A DNA stretch of 64,000 nt from Rhizobium sp. BK399 (GCF_014194695.1 NZ_JACIAH010000001.1:372001-436000); one strand, 5' to 3'; numbered from the stretch's first letter, positions 32,416 through 42,827 are shown. Notes: generated by a model not told the origin, from the letters alone. Translations and numbers: made by a program.

Positions 32416-35064
32416 ATGCGTACAGATACCGGCCAGGTCATCAATCTGGCAGACTACCAGCCCACCGACTTCGTTCTGGAACGCGTGGATCTTACCTTCG
32501 AACTCGATCCCACTGAAACCAAGGTTGAGGCGCGACTGATTTTCCATCGCCGAGAAGGCGTCGATCCCAAGGCGCCGCTGGTACTCGACGGTGATGAGTT
32601 GACGCTCTCCGGGCTGCTGTTCGACCAGATGGAAATGCCGGCAGATCAATACACTGTCACGCCTGAAAGGCTGACCGTCCGCGCCCTGCCGGCATCCGAG
32701 CCCTTTGAACTGACGATCACCACGATCATCAACCCCGAGGCCAATACCCAACTGATGGGTCTCTATCGCACCGGCGGTATCTATTGCACCCAGTGCGAAG
32801 CCGAAGGGTTCCGGCGCATCACCTATTTTCCCGACCGCCCCGATGTGCTCGCGCCGTTCACCGTCAACATCATTGCCGACAAGGCCGCCAATCCGCTGCT
32901 GCTGTCGAACGGCAATTTCCTCGGTGGCGCCGGCTATGGCGAAGGTAAGCACTTTGCCGCCTGGTTCGATCCGCACCCCAAGCCAAGCTATCTATTCGCA
33001 CTGGTCGCTGGCGATCTCGGCGTCATCGAAGACACATTCACGACGATGTCCGGCCGCGAGGTAGCCCTGAAAATCTATGTCGAGCACGGCAAGGAGCCGC
33101 GCGCCGCCTACGCAATGGACGCATTGAAGCGCTCGATGAAGTGGGACGAGGAGGTCTTCGGACGCGAATATGATCTCGACATCTTCATGATCGTCGCCGT
33201 CTCCGATTTCAACATGGGCGCCATGGAGAACAAAGGTCTCAACGTCTTCAACGACAAGTACGTCCTGGCCGATCCGGAAACGGCCACCGACGGGGACTAT
33301 GCCAACATCGAAGCGATCATCGCCCACGAATATTTCCACAACTGGACCGGCAACCGAATCACCTGCCGTGACTGGTTCCAGCTATGCCTGAAGGAAGGCC
33401 TGACCGTCTATCGCGATCACGAATTCTCGGCCGACCAGCGCTCACGCCCCGTCAAGCGCATCGCGGAGGTCCGCCACCTGAAATCCGAGCAGTTCCCGGA
33501 GGATGCGGGTCCGCTCGCTCATCCGGTGCGGCCCACGAAGTATCGCGAGATCAACAACTTCTACACTACCACTGTTTACGAGAAGGGCAGCGAAGTCACG
33601 CGCATGATCGCGACGCTGCTAGGCAGGGACACCTTCAAGCAGGGTATGGACCTCTATTTCGACCGGCACGACGGCCAAGCCGTGACGATCGAGGACTTCG
33701 TCAAATGCTTCGAGAACGCCAGCGGGCGCGACCTCACACAGTTCTCGCTCTGGTACCATCAGGCCGGCACGCCGCTCGTCACGGTATCGGGCGCCTATGA
33801 TGCGGTCGCGAAGACTTTCAGCCTTTCGTTGGAGCAGATGATCCCGGCGACGCCCGGTCAGTCCGACAAGAAGCCGATGCACATACCGTTGAGCTTGCAG
33901 CTCTTCGCTGAGGACGGAGCGGCGATCACGCCGACTTCCGTCGACGGTGCGGAATATACTAGCAGCGTCCTGCATCTCACAGAGCGTACGCAAACGTCAG
34001 TATTCCACGACATCCAGACGCGGCCTGTAGTCTCGATCAATCGCAGCTTCTCGGCGCCTATCAATCTCCATTTCGATCAGTCGCCTGCCGATTTGGCGCT
34101 GCTTGCCCGCTACGAGACGGACCATTTCGCGCGCTGGCAGGCCCTGACTGGTCTTGCGCTTCCGAACCTGCTCAACGCCGCACGTGATACCCGAGAAGGA
34201 AAGTCAGTCAGTTCCGAAACAACCTTCATCGACACGCTCGTCGCCGCCGCCGCCGACGAAAGCCTTGAGCCGGCCTTCCGCGCCCAAGCCCTGGCCCTGC
34301 CGAGCGAAGCCGATATCGCCCGCGAGCTTGGAGGCAACAACGATCCGGATGCGATCCATGCCGGGCGCCAGGCGGTGATGAAGCAAGTCGCTGACGCCGG
34401 ACGTGATACGTTCCTCGCGCTCTATGACTCCATGACAACGCCGGGTGCCTTCAGCCCAGACGCGACCAGTGCCGGTCGCCGCGCTTTGCGCAACGCCGCG
34501 CTGACCTACCTGTCATATGCAGAAAGCTCACCGGCACGCGCGAAGACTGCTTTCGATGCTGCTAACAACATGACGGATCTGTTGCATGCATTGACGCTTC
34601 TTGCGCATCGCTTCCCGGACAGCCCGGAAGCTGCCGAAGCGCTGTCGGCCTTCAAGGATCGCTTTTCAGAGAACGCACTGGTGGTCGACAAATGGTTTTC
34701 CGTCCAGGCCACCATACCGGGTGCCGACACGCTCGACCGAGTGCAAAAGCTGACGGAGAACCCGCTGTTCAAGAGGACCAATCCCAACCGCGTCCGCTCG
34801 CTGATCGGCACCTTTGCCTTTGCCAATCCAACCGGCTTTGGCCGGGCCGACGGCGAAGGCTACGCATTCCTAGCCCGTGAGATCCTCGACATCGACCGGC
34901 GCAACCCTCAGTTGGCGGCCCGCATCCTGACATCGATGCGTTCCTGGCGCTCTCTGGAGCCAGTTCGACAGGATCACGCCCGCGCCTCCCTGTTGGAAAT
35001 TGAACGGACCGCGGAGCTCTCGACCGACGTTCGCGACATCGTCGAGCGCACCCTAAAGGGATGA
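32416..35064 (+). CDS. pepN: Aminopeptidase N (M1 family)
   Basis: Protein of 882 residues, in the size range of E. coli PepN (870). GAMENKG near residue 268 is the exopeptidase motif. HEYFHNWTGNR near 304 with a downstream Glu (LKEGLTVYRD) is the zinc site HExxH-18-E. N-terminal beta domain, catalytic thermolysin-like domain, and a long helical C-terminal half (from about 520). It removes N-terminal residues from peptides in the cytosol. ATG at 32416 is chosen because the family sequence begins there; an in-frame upstream start exists at 32353. Confidence 0.95.
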   Translation: MRTDTGQVINLADYQPTDFVLERVDLTFELDPTETKVEARLIFHRREGVDPKAPLVLDGDELTLSGLLFDQMEMPADQYTVTPERLTVRALPASEPFELTITTIINPEANTQLMGLYRTGGIYCTQCEAEGFRRITYFPDRPDVLAPFTVNIIADKAANPLLLSNGNFLGGAGYGEGKHFAAWFDPHPKPSYLFALVAGDLGVIEDTFTTMSGREVALKIYVEHGKEPRAAYAMDALKRSMKWDEEVFGREYDLDIFMIVAVSDFNMGAMENKGLNVFNDKYVLADPETATDGDYANIEAIIAHEYFHNWTGNRITCRDWFQLCLKEGLTVYRDHEFSADQRSRPVKRIAEVRHLKSEQFPEDAGPLAHPVRPTKYREINNFYTTTVYEKGSEVTRMIATLLGRDTFKQGMDLYFDRHDGQAVTIEDFVKCFENASGRDLTQFSLWYHQAGTPLVTVSGAYDAVAKTFSLSLEQMIPATPGQSDKKPMHIPLSLQLFAEDGAAITPTSVDGAEYTSSVLHLTERTQTSVFHDIQTRPVVSINRSFSAPINLHFDQSPADLALLARYETDHFARWQALTGLALPNLLNAARDTREGKSVSSETTFIDTLVAAAADESLEPAFRAQALALPSEADIARELGGNNDPDAIHAGRQAVMKQVADAGRDTFLALYDSMTTPGAFSPDATSAGRRALRNAALTYLSYAESSPARAKTAFDAANNMTDLLHALTLLAHRFPDSPEAAEALSAFKDRFSENALVVDKWFSVQATIPGADTLDRVQKLTENPLFKRTNPNRVRSLIGTFAFANPTGFGRADGEGYAFLAREILDIDRRNPQLAARILTSMRSWRSLEPVRQDHARASLLEIERTAELSTDVRDIVERTLKG

Positions 35065-35077
35065 TTTGCCGTCGGCT

Positions 35078-35100
35078 GCCGCTGCGACGCTCTCAGCGGC
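35078..35100 (+). terminator. Possible terminator after pepN
   Basis: GCCGCTG (35078-35084) and CAGCGGC (35094-35100), 9-base loop, 13 bases after the pepN stop. No strong T-tract follows, so it may be weak or rho-aided. Confidence 0.4.
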
Positions 35101-35131
35101 AATCTGGCCGCTATAGAAAATTCAGCATCTT

Positions 35132-35222
35132 GAATCAGTTAACAAATTTTTACCTTTTCCTCTGGACAAGGCGAATCACCAGTGATTCATTGAGTTAGTT
35201 CCAGCGAGCGGCGCTGCGAATC
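35132..35222 (+). promoter_or_regulatory. Four GANTC (CcrM) sites upstream of the PleC-like gene
   Basis: GANTC occurs at 35132-35136, 35173-35177, 35184-35188 and 35218-35222, i.e. four times in 91 bases ending 25 bases before the start codon. GANTC is the CcrM methylation site of alphaproteobacteria and is concentrated in promoters of cell-cycle genes, so methylation-dependent expression of the kinase is plausible. Confidence 0.45.
35139..35153 (+). promoter_or_regulatory. Near-consensus CtrA box
   Basis: TTAA, a 7-base spacer, then TTAC, seven of eight positions matching TTAA-N7-TTAA. It lies within the GANTC cluster, about 95 bases upstream of the PleC-like gene. Confidence 0.35.
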
Positions 35223-35246
35223 ACACGAGGGATCAAGGCTGAAGAG

Positions 35247-37565
35247 ATGATGAACGTGCGGCGGGCAACCGCAGCCGAGGGACGGCTGCGTGTCGATTTC
35301 GACGGCCTCCTGGCCTGGCGGGACAGCTTTTCAGCTCGACGCTCCACCGTTTCCTCCTCGTCCTCGCGCAACCTATCGCAGGTCGAAATCGTCCTGAAGC
35401 GAATTATTCCGATCCTGATCGTAGCCTTCCTTACGGTTGTAGCGGCATCGCACTTCTTCGGAATGGTTTCCGAATACGGGCGCACGGAAGCCGCCGCCCG
35501 CCATTCCACAGCGCTTGCCGCCGCAACCGCTGCTGCGGCTTTCGCCGACGCCAACCAGATATTCGAAACTGCGGATGTGATGCAGGCGCAGGCGCGCCTA
35601 GCACGTTTCCTGCCGCAGGACCGGCTGGACGATGATGCCTTCGTGCTGCTGGTTCAGCCAAGCGGCAAGGTGTTTGCGGCAACCGCCGCCGGCTCGGCTT
35701 ACCTCGGTGCCAGCGTCGGTGATTTCTTCTCCGAAGTCTCGGCAGTTCGCCGGTTTGGCGATCGCGCCGGCGTCATCGAGACAACGATCAGCGGGCTTCC
35801 GCACTATGCGGAAATCACCCTCATCGGAAACTCCGGCGGATATGTCATCGCGGCGACGTCCCTTGAACGGATCAGCCAGCTTTGGAGAGATGAGGTTACG
35901 CTCAATGTAACGCTCTTTGCCGGCATCTCGTCGATTCTGCTCGTCATTCTCTACGCCTACTACATGCAGGTGAAGCGTGCCCGCGACGCCGACGACATCT
36001 TTCTGGAGTCGAATCTCCGCGTCGAGACGGCACTGTCGCGTGGCCGCTGTGGCCTCTGGGACTTCGATTTCGACCGCCGCGAATTCTACTGGTCGCGCTC
36101 GATGTACGAGATGCTTGGCCTTCCCGGCTCGGACCGAACGATGTGCTTCAGCGACGCAGCCCGCCTGATGCATCCGGATGACGGCGGCGTTTACGAAATT
36201 GCCCGGTCGATTGCTCGCGGCGATGCCGGTCAGGTCGACCAGATCTTCCGCATGCGGCACGCCGGCGGTCATTACGTCTGGATGCGCGCCCGCGCCCAAG
36301 TGATCCGCACCAATTCTGGCCGCGTCCACATGATCGGCATTGCGATGGACGTGACCGAGCAGCATCGTCTCGCGCAGCGTTATGCCGAGGCCGATCAGCG
36401 GCTGGCGGACGCCATCGAGTGCACATCGGAAGCTTTCGTTCTCTGGGACAAGAACGACCGCCTTGTCATGTGCAACGCGCACTTCCAGCAGGCATATGGC
36501 CTCCCCGATAGCGTCCTGGTTCCCGGCACCGAGCGCAGCGTCGTCAACGCCGCCGCCGCGCGTCCGGTGATCGAACGCCGCATCGCCGATGCGGATGGCT
36601 CGGGCTACTCGCGGACGACCGAAGTGCAGCTTGCCGACGAACGCTGGCTGCAGATCAACGAGCGCAGCACGCGCGACGGCGGCATGGTTTCGGTCGGCAC
36701 CGATATCACGCTATTGAAGCGCAACCAGGAACGCCTGCGCGATTCCGAGCGCCGGCTCATGGCAACGATCGGTGACCTCTCCTCGTCCCGCCAGACTCTG
36801 GAAAGCCAGAAAGCCGCGCTCTCTGTCGCGAACTCCAACTATCTGGTCGAGAAGGAACGCGCCGAAGCGGCCAACCGCGCAAAAAGCGAGTTCCTGGCAA
36901 ACATGTCCCACGAGCTTCGCACGCCGCTCAACGCCATCCTCGGCTTCTCGGAGATACTTCAAGACCAAATGTTCGGCCCGCTCGGCTCATCGAAGTACAA
37001 TGAATATGCCCGCGACATCCACGACAGCGGCAAACATCTTCTCAACGTCATCAGCGACATTCTTGACATGTCGAAGATCGAAGCCGGTCATATGAAGCTC
37101 GAGTGTGAAACGATCGATCTTGCGCCGCTGATCGAGGAAAGCCTTCGTTTCACGGCAATCCCTGCCGCACAGAAGAACATCTTCGTCGAACAACGCATTT
37201 GTGATGGCATGCGCCTGACCGCCGATCGCCGGGCCATGAAGCAGATCCTGCTTAACCTGCTTTCCAATGCAGTGAAGTTCACCAACGAAGGCGGTCGCAT
37301 CGCCGTGCGGACGCGCCGCACCAACAGCGGTGTCATGCTGACCATCGCAGACACCGGCATCGGCATCCCCCGCGCCGCGCTTGGCAAGATCGGCCAGCCT
37401 TTCGAGCAGGTGCAAAACCAGTACGCGAAGAGCAAAGGCGGCTCTGGCCTCGGCCTTGCGATCTCGCGGTCGCTGACGACGCTGCACGGGGGCAAGATGA
37501 AAATTCGGTCGCGCGAAGCGATCGGCACCGTCATTTCCCTGCACATCCCGAATGACGGCCGCTAA
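35247..37565 (+). CDS. pleC: PleC-like PAS sensor histidine kinase/phosphatase
   Basis: Protein of 772 residues. TM1 at about 52-70 and TM2 near 220-240 flank a periplasmic sensor region. Two PAS domains follow (about 265-370, with WDFDFDRREFYWS, and about 390-490). The HisKA domain has FLANMSHELRTPLNAILGFSE (His near 556), and the ATPase domain has NLLSNAVKF, DTGIGIP and GSGLGLAISRSL. The H-box is of the PleC/DivJ/PdhS type that acts on DivK and controls CtrA in the cell cycle. Neighbouring glnE and pepN match the pleC locus as I recall it in S. meliloti. Its last bases overlap the convergent glnE. DivJ or PdhS identity cannot be fully excluded. Confidence 0.7.
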   Translation: MMNVRRATAAEGRLRVDFDGLLAWRDSFSARRSTVSSSSSRNLSQVEIVLKRIIPILIVAFLTVVAASHFFGMVSEYGRTEAAARHSTALAAATAAAAFADANQIFETADVMQAQARLARFLPQDRLDDDAFVLLVQPSGKVFAATAAGSAYLGASVGDFFSEVSAVRRFGDRAGVIETTISGLPHYAEITLIGNSGGYVIAATSLERISQLWRDEVTLNVTLFAGISSILLVILYAYYMQVKRARDADDIFLESNLRVETALSRGRCGLWDFDFDRREFYWSRSMYEMLGLPGSDRTMCFSDAARLMHPDDGGVYEIARSIARGDAGQVDQIFRMRHAGGHYVWMRARAQVIRTNSGRVHMIGIAMDVTEQHRLAQRYAEADQRLADAIECTSEAFVLWDKNDRLVMCNAHFQQAYGLPDSVLVPGTERSVVNAAAARPVIERRIADADGSGYSRTTEVQLADERWLQINERSTRDGGMVSVGTDITLLKRNQERLRDSERRLMATIGDLSSSRQTLESQKAALSVANSNYLVEKERAEAANRAKSEFLANMSHELRTPLNAILGFSEILQDQMFGPLGSSKYNEYARDIHDSGKHLLNVISDILDMSKIEAGHMKLECETIDLAPLIEESLRFTAIPAAQKNIFVEQRICDGMRLTADRRAMKQILLNLLSNAVKFTNEGGRIAVRTRRTNSGVMLTIADTGIGIPRAALGKIGQPFEQVQNQYAKSKGGSGLGLAISRSLTTLHGGKMKIRSREAIGTVISLHIPNDGR

Positions 37566-40519
37566 GACTTCACTACCGTCTGGAATATCTTCCTGACGGC
37601 TTTCGAGAGCCGTTTGATCTCTCCCTCCAGCGTCTTGATATCAGGGCAATCGCCTGCCCGGGCGACAAGATCAGTGAGGCCGGCCGGTGCCTCCTTCGGG
37701 TCGAACAGGCCGTCGATGCAGAGCCGGATGAGCTGCGAAATATCCGTGTAGAGCGAAAGCGCCGCGAGGCAGAGTTCCATGTCATCGCGGTCCATCAGCT
37801 CAGCGCCGATGAGCTTCACTTGTCCCGCCGTATTGAAATCATCGTCCTCAATAGCGATGCCGCTCGTGGAGGCCACCAGCCGCAGATATTGCGCGATGAA
37901 TTCGATATCGATCAGCCCCCCCGGAATAAGCTTCAGATCCCAGATACTCGCCGGCGGCTTTTCCTGCTCGATTAAGGCCCGCATTTCGGATACGTCCTTG
38001 GCGATTTTCTGCGCGTCGGTCTTGGAAAGCAGCACGTCAGCGATAATCCGTTCGGCTTCGCTGATGAGTTCCCTGTCACCGCACACGAGGCGGGCCCGGG
38101 TCAGCGCCATGTGTTCCCAGGTCCACGCCTCTTCCCGTTGATATTTTTCGAACGACTTGATGCGGGTAGCAACGGGCCCCTTGTTTCCCGACGGCCTGAG
38201 GCGCATGTCGACCTCATAGAGTACACCCTCGGCCATCGGTGCAGACAGTGCCGAGATCAACCGTTGGGTCACACGCGTAAAATAGCGGGTTGCATCGAGC
38301 GGCTTGGGGCCTGTGGATTCGGCCGCCTCATCGTCGTAGTCATAGAGCAGGATGATATCGATGTCAGAACCGGCGGTCAGCTCGAAGCTGCCGAGTTTGC
38401 CCATGCCGACGACCGCCACGCGGCCACCCGGAAAGTCGCCGTGAGCCGTCCTGATCTCCCTCATGACGGCATCGAGCGCCGCTTCGACGACGAGATCGGC
38501 GAGATGCGTGAAGGCGCGGCCAGCCATGGCGCCGCGGATCGCACCGGTTAGCAGCCGGATGCCTATGAGAAAACGCTGTTCGTCGGCGAAGATGCGCAGC
38601 CGATCGAGCACCTCTTCATAGTATCGCGCGGGCGCGAGGAAGCTGCGGATGCGTTCGGCAAGGTAGGCGCGCGTCGGCAGTTCCGCCATCAGACCGGGAT
38701 CGAGCATGCCGTCGAAGACATGTGGCTTGGCGGCAATCACTTCCGCTAGCTTCGGAGCCGAGGACATGATGTTGACGATGAGCGACAACAGCGCCGGGTT
38801 GCTGCCAAGGAGGGAAAACAGCTGAATGCCTGCGGGTAGGCCCGAGAGAAAGCTGTCGAAGCGCAGGATCGCCTCATCGGCGCGTTTACTTTCGCCGAAT
38901 ACGCGGAGCAATTGCGGCGTTAGTTCCGTCAACCGCTCACGCGCCTCAACGGACTGCGTCGCCTTGTAGCGACCATAGTGCCATGTGCGGATAACCCGGG
39001 AGATGTCGGACGGTCGTTCGAAGCCTAGATTGCGTAGTGTCTTCAGCGTATCGGGATCATCACCCTGGCCGGTGAAAACCAGATTGCCGGTTTCCGTGGA
39101 AAGCTTGGTCTCCTGTTCGAACAAGCGCGCATAACGCCGCTCGACCGTCTTGAAGACCTCAACCAAGCGGGCGGCGAAACTCGACGTATCGTCGAACCCC
39201 ATCATGAAGGCGATGCGCTTCAGATCAGTCTCGCTCTCAGGGAGGAGATGCGTTTGTTCGTCGTGCACCATCTGAATCCGATGCTCAACGTCACGAAGGA
39301 ACCAATAGGCCTCGGTCAGTTCGTCGCGCGTGTCCTCATCGATCCATTTAGCCTTTGTCAGCTCAGCCAGCGTCTCTTCGGTGCCACGGCAACGCAGCGC
39401 CACCATCCGGCCACCGGCGATCAGCTGTTGCGTCTGCGCGAAAAACTCGATCTCTCGGATTCCACCGCGACCGAGCTTGACGTTGTGCCCCTTCACCGCG
39501 ATAGCGCCATGCCCCTTGTGAGCATGAATCTGCCGCTTGATGGAGTGAATGTCGGCGATTGCCGCGTAGTCGAGATATTTGCGAAAGACGAACGGAACGA
39601 GCCCGCGTAGAAACTGCTCGCCCGCCTGGATATCGCCAGCCACGGCGCGCGCCTTGATGAAGGCGGCGCGTTCCCAGTTCTGCCCCCTGCCCTCGTAATA
39701 GATCATCGCCGCGTCGACTGGGATTGCAAGCGGCGTTGAGCCTGGATCAGGCCGCAGTCGCAGGTCGGTGCGGAAGACGTATCCATCCGCTGTGCGCTCC
39801 TGCATGATCCTTACCAGCCGTCGCATCAATCGCGGGAAGATCTCGATCGCGTCGTCGGGATCCGGGACGATCCCTGCCTGTTCGTCGAAGAACACGACCA
39901 GATCGATATCGGAGGAATAGTTGAGCTCAGAGGCTCCAAGCTTGCCCATGCCAAGGACGATTACCCCTGACCCCTCACTCGGAGCGGCGACATCCTTGAG
40001 CGTGACCTTGCGGCTTTCGTGAGCCGCGAGCAGGAGGTGGTCGATCGCCGCAGCAACTGACGCCTCCGCAAGCCGGCTCAGCCACGCGGTGGTCACCCGA
40101 CCGTCGAATATCCGGGCGAGATCCGCGAGGGCGACAAGAAACGCGACCTTGCGCTTGATGATCCGCAAACGGCTCATCACGTCGGCTTCGGTCGGCAACT
40201 CACCAGTTGCTCCCGGCTTCCAGCAGGCCCTCGCTTCAGCGATCAGCGCTTCGATCTCGGGTTCCAGAGGTTCCGAAATCGCGGCGGAAAGGATCGCGGT
40301 GTCGATATTCGCAATGTCACGCAGATAGGGAGACAGGGTGAGCGCGGCTGTGATGAAGTCGCGAAGGGCGCCGTCCGCTTTAAGGATCTCGGCCACGCTA
40401 GGCTCGCTTTTGCTGATCCGCTGGAGATCAGCCTGCGCGAGCTTAAGTTCGCTCTTGTTCAGCGGCTTCAAGAGCCCTTCGGCGACATCAACGAGGCTAT
40501 GCCTGGAACTCGTCAGCAT
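37562..40519 (-). CDS. glnE: Bifunctional glutamine synthetase adenylyltransferase/deadenylase
   Basis: Protein of 985 residues. Two nucleotidyltransferase domains carry SSDIDLVVFFDE (N-terminal, deadenylylation) and GSDIDIILLYDYD (C-terminal, adenylylation), separated by a PII-responsive helical region. It switches glutamine synthetase activity according to nitrogen status. The start at 40519 (MLTSSRH) has AGGAGGG just upstream; the longer frame to 40579 lacks such a site. The stop overlaps the stop of the convergent PleC-like gene by a few bases. It lies 136 bases downstream of the two-component kinase gene. Confidence 0.95.
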   Translation of the reverse strand: MLTSSRHSLVDVAEGLLKPLNKSELKLAQADLQRISKSEPSVAEILKADGALRDFITAALTLSPYLRDIANIDTAILSAAISEPLEPEIEALIAEARACWKPGATGELPTEADVMSRLRIIKRKVAFLVALADLARIFDGRVTTAWLSRLAEASVAAAIDHLLLAAHESRKVTLKDVAAPSEGSGVIVLGMGKLGASELNYSSDIDLVVFFDEQAGIVPDPDDAIEIFPRLMRRLVRIMQERTADGYVFRTDLRLRPDPGSTPLAIPVDAAMIYYEGRGQNWERAAFIKARAVAGDIQAGEQFLRGLVPFVFRKYLDYAAIADIHSIKRQIHAHKGHGAIAVKGHNVKLGRGGIREIEFFAQTQQLIAGGRMVALRCRGTEETLAELTKAKWIDEDTRDELTEAYWFLRDVEHRIQMVHDEQTHLLPESETDLKRIAFMMGFDDTSSFAARLVEVFKTVERRYARLFEQETKLSTETGNLVFTGQGDDPDTLKTLRNLGFERPSDISRVIRTWHYGRYKATQSVEARERLTELTPQLLRVFGESKRADEAILRFDSFLSGLPAGIQLFSLLGSNPALLSLIVNIMSSAPKLAEVIAAKPHVFDGMLDPGLMAELPTRAYLAERIRSFLAPARYYEEVLDRLRIFADEQRFLIGIRLLTGAIRGAMAGRAFTHLADLVVEAALDAVMREIRTAHGDFPGGRVAVVGMGKLGSFELTAGSDIDIILLYDYDDEAAESTGPKPLDATRYFTRVTQRLISALSAPMAEGVLYEVDMRLRPSGNKGPVATRIKSFEKYQREEAWTWEHMALTRARLVCGDRELISEAERIIADVLLSKTDAQKIAKDVSEMRALIEQEKPPASIWDLKLIPGGLIDIEFIAQYLRLVASTSGIAIEDDDFNTAGQVKLIGAELMDRDDMELCLAALSLYTDISQLIRLCIDGLFDPKEAPAGLTDLVARAGDCPDIKTLEGEIKRLSKAVRKIFQTVVKS

Positions 40520-40655
40520 GCACCCTCCTGGCGACCAGATCGGAAAAACGCCGGGGAGAATCACAGCAACTTCCGGCAATTACGATCTAAGGTAGGGCCT
40601 GCGGAGGCGATGGCCAACACCGAATTCGATCCGCAGCGGTCGTGCTCCGGTGATG

Positions 40656-42059
40656 TTACTTCGCTGGAAAGATCATGCTAACCGTGAGACCTCGCCTCTC
40701 CTGATTTTGCGGATCGGTATCGGAGAGTTCCAGCTTCCCGCCATGCAATTCCATAACGGCTTCGACCAGGGAGAGGCCGAGACCAGTGCCGGGCTTGGAG
40801 CGACTTTCATCCAGCCGCACGAAGCGCTTCAGCACATCTTCCCGTTTCTCCGCGGGAATGCCTGAGCCACGATCCGCGACGGAAAGGCAGATGCCGTCGG
40901 CACGGCGGAGTAGCTTCAGCGTGATATCGCCGTGGCCGTCCGGATCCGAGGAATACTTGATGGCATTGTCGATCAGATTGAAGATCGCTTGTCCGATCAG
41001 TTCGCGGTTACCCTTTACCTCGATATCGGCCTCGATCGATGACGTCAGTGCCAGCCCCGCCTCGTCGGCGACGGGTTCGTAAAGTTCGGCGCTATCTGAA
41101 ACGATGGCCGACAAGTCAACAGCCGACATTTCAGCGGCGACAGAACCGGCTTCGACGCGCGAAATCATCAGCAGGGCATTGAAGGTGCGGATCAACTGAT
41201 CGGACTCGGAGATGATCCCCTCAAGCGCGACACGTCGAACCTCGCCGTCCGTGGTGTCCAGAGCGTCGGCGGCCTTGTTGCGCAGCCGGGTCAGCGGCGT
41301 CTTCAGGTCATGCGCAATATTGTCGGATACCTGCCGCAGGCCTTCGTTCAGCTTCTCTATCCGCCCAAGCATCGCGTTGAGTGAGGCCGACAGGCGATCG
41401 AACTCGTCGCCGGAGCCGCCGACGGGAAGACGCTGCGAGAGATCACCGGCCATGATCTTCTTGCTCGCATCGGACATGCGGTCGATCCGCTTCAGGGCGT
41501 TTCGACCGATGCCGAACCAGATGATGATAGCGCCGAGACCCATGATCGCCAGCGCGATCATCAGTGCTTGCCGCACCAACCCGCGGAAGGCTTCCGGCTC
41601 GCCGAGGTCGCGGCCGATCAGCAATCGCAGTCCATTGTCCAGCACGAAGATGTTGGCGACTGCCATGTGTCGTCGGCTAAGACCGCTCTCGGCGTAGCGC
41701 TGGTACATGAAGGGCAAGGATGTCCACCCCTCCTCATCCAGCACGCCAGGCTGCACGGATGCGACGTTGCCGGCGAGGATATCTCCGGAAGGGCCGGCGA
41801 TGATGTAGAGATTGGCGCCCGGCTGACGGGCCCGACGTTCCATCGTGCGCAGGAGGAGGTTCATACCGCCGGCGTCATAGGCCCGCTTCACCTGATCGAC
41901 TTCCTGCTGAACTGCTTCGCGGATCTGATTCGTCAGAAGCCGCTCGGACATTGCCGTGACATAGAAGACCAGCGTCGCGGCGCAGATGGCGAAAAGCAGG
42001 ATGTAGAGTGCCGAAAGGCGGACTGCCGTGGACTTGAAGAGAAACCAGAAACGGTTCAT
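40656..42059 (-). CDS. Sensor histidine kinase, OmpR-partner type
   Basis: Protein of 467 residues: TM1 about 12-32, a periplasmic region of about 130 residues, TM2 about 170-190, HAMP, then HisKA with NIAHDLKTPLTRLRNKA (His near 255) and HATPase with NLIDNAIKYSS, DRGSGIP and GTGLGLSLVEAV. ATG at 42059 overlaps the response regulator stop (ATGA), so the two are coupled. Signal unknown. The pair lies between degP and the gene for GS adenylyltransferase. Confidence 0.92.
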   Translation of the reverse strand: MNRFWFLFKSTAVRLSALYILLFAICAATLVFYVTAMSERLLTNQIREAVQQEVDQVKRAYDAGGMNLLLRTMERRARQPGANLYIIAGPSGDILAGNVASVQPGVLDEEGWTSLPFMYQRYAESGLSRRHMAVANIFVLDNGLRLLIGRDLGEPEAFRGLVRQALMIALAIMGLGAIIIWFGIGRNALKRIDRMSDASKKIMAGDLSQRLPVGGSGDEFDRLSASLNAMLGRIEKLNEGLRQVSDNIAHDLKTPLTRLRNKAADALDTTDGEVRRVALEGIISESDQLIRTFNALLMISRVEAGSVAAEMSAVDLSAIVSDSAELYEPVADEAGLALTSSIEADIEVKGNRELIGQAIFNLIDNAIKYSSDPDGHGDITLKLLRRADGICLSVADRGSGIPAEKREDVLKRFVRLDESRSKPGTGLGLSLVEAVMELHGGKLELSDTDPQNQERRGLTVSMIFPAK

Positions 42060-42733
42060 CCCTCGTCCTTGATCATATACCCCGCGCCGCGAATGGTCTT
42101 GAGAAGCGGCTGGCTGAAATCCTTCTCGATCTTGGACCGCAACCGCGAAACGTGGACGTCGATGACGTTGGTCTGCGGATCGAAGTGGTAGTCCCACACG
42201 TTCTCGAGAAGCATCGTGCGAGTGACGACCTGGCCGGCGTTCTTCATCAGATATTCGAGAAGACGAAACTCGCGCGGCTGCAGCGGTATTTCCTTGCCGC
42301 CGCGGCGAACCTCATGCGCAAGCCTGTCGAGCTCAAGGTCACCCACACGATAGATAACGTCCTGGTCCGGTGTGCCCTTGCGGCGACCGAGCACCTCGAC
42401 CCGGGCGAGAAGCTCACTGAACGCGTAGGGCTTTGGAAGATAGTCATCACCACCAGCTCTCAGGCCAGTCACACGGTCATCGACCTGACCGAGGGCAGAG
42501 AGAATGAGAACGGGCGTATGGATGCCCTTACGGCGCAATTCGCTGATGACGGAGAGACCATCCCGACGCGGCAGCATGCGATCGATGACGATCACATCGT
42601 AGGTGTTTTCCGAGCCCATGAAGAGCCCGCTTTCGCCATCGCTTGCGTGATCGGCCACGATGCCAGCCTCACGAAACGCCTTGGTGAGATAGACCGCTGC
42701 TTCCAGGTCGTCTTCTATGATCAGAATCTTCAT
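42056..42733 (-). CDS. OmpR-family response regulator
   Basis: Protein of 225 residues: receiver domain (MKILIIEDDLEAA, phospho-acceptor Asp in VIDRMLPRRDG near 51, Lys in YLPKPYAF) and winged-helix DNA-binding domain (LQPREFRLLEYLMKNAGQVVTRTMLLENVWDY, NVIDVHVSRLRSKIE). The start at MKIL is the family norm; in-frame starts at 42802 and 42811 would add 23-26 residues of non-domain sequence. Cotranslated with its kinase. Targets may include the adjacent degP (inference). Confidence 0.92.
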   Translation of the reverse strand: MKILIIEDDLEAAVYLTKAFREAGIVADHASDGESGLFMGSENTYDVIVIDRMLPRRDGLSVISELRRKGIHTPVLILSALGQVDDRVTGLRAGGDDYLPKPYAFSELLARVEVLGRRKGTPDQDVIYRVGDLELDRLAHEVRRGGKEIPLQPREFRLLEYLMKNAGQVVTRTMLLENVWDYHFDPQTNVIDVHVSRLRSKIEKDFSQPLLKTIRGAGYMIKDEG

Positions 42734-42827
42734 GCGGCCGACATTACCTGCCGGTTGCGTTTCGGCAAGGCTCAAAGCTTCTTCCTGTTGTACAGAGGTC
42801 ATTGCAATCATCCCAGGGATATTGGCG

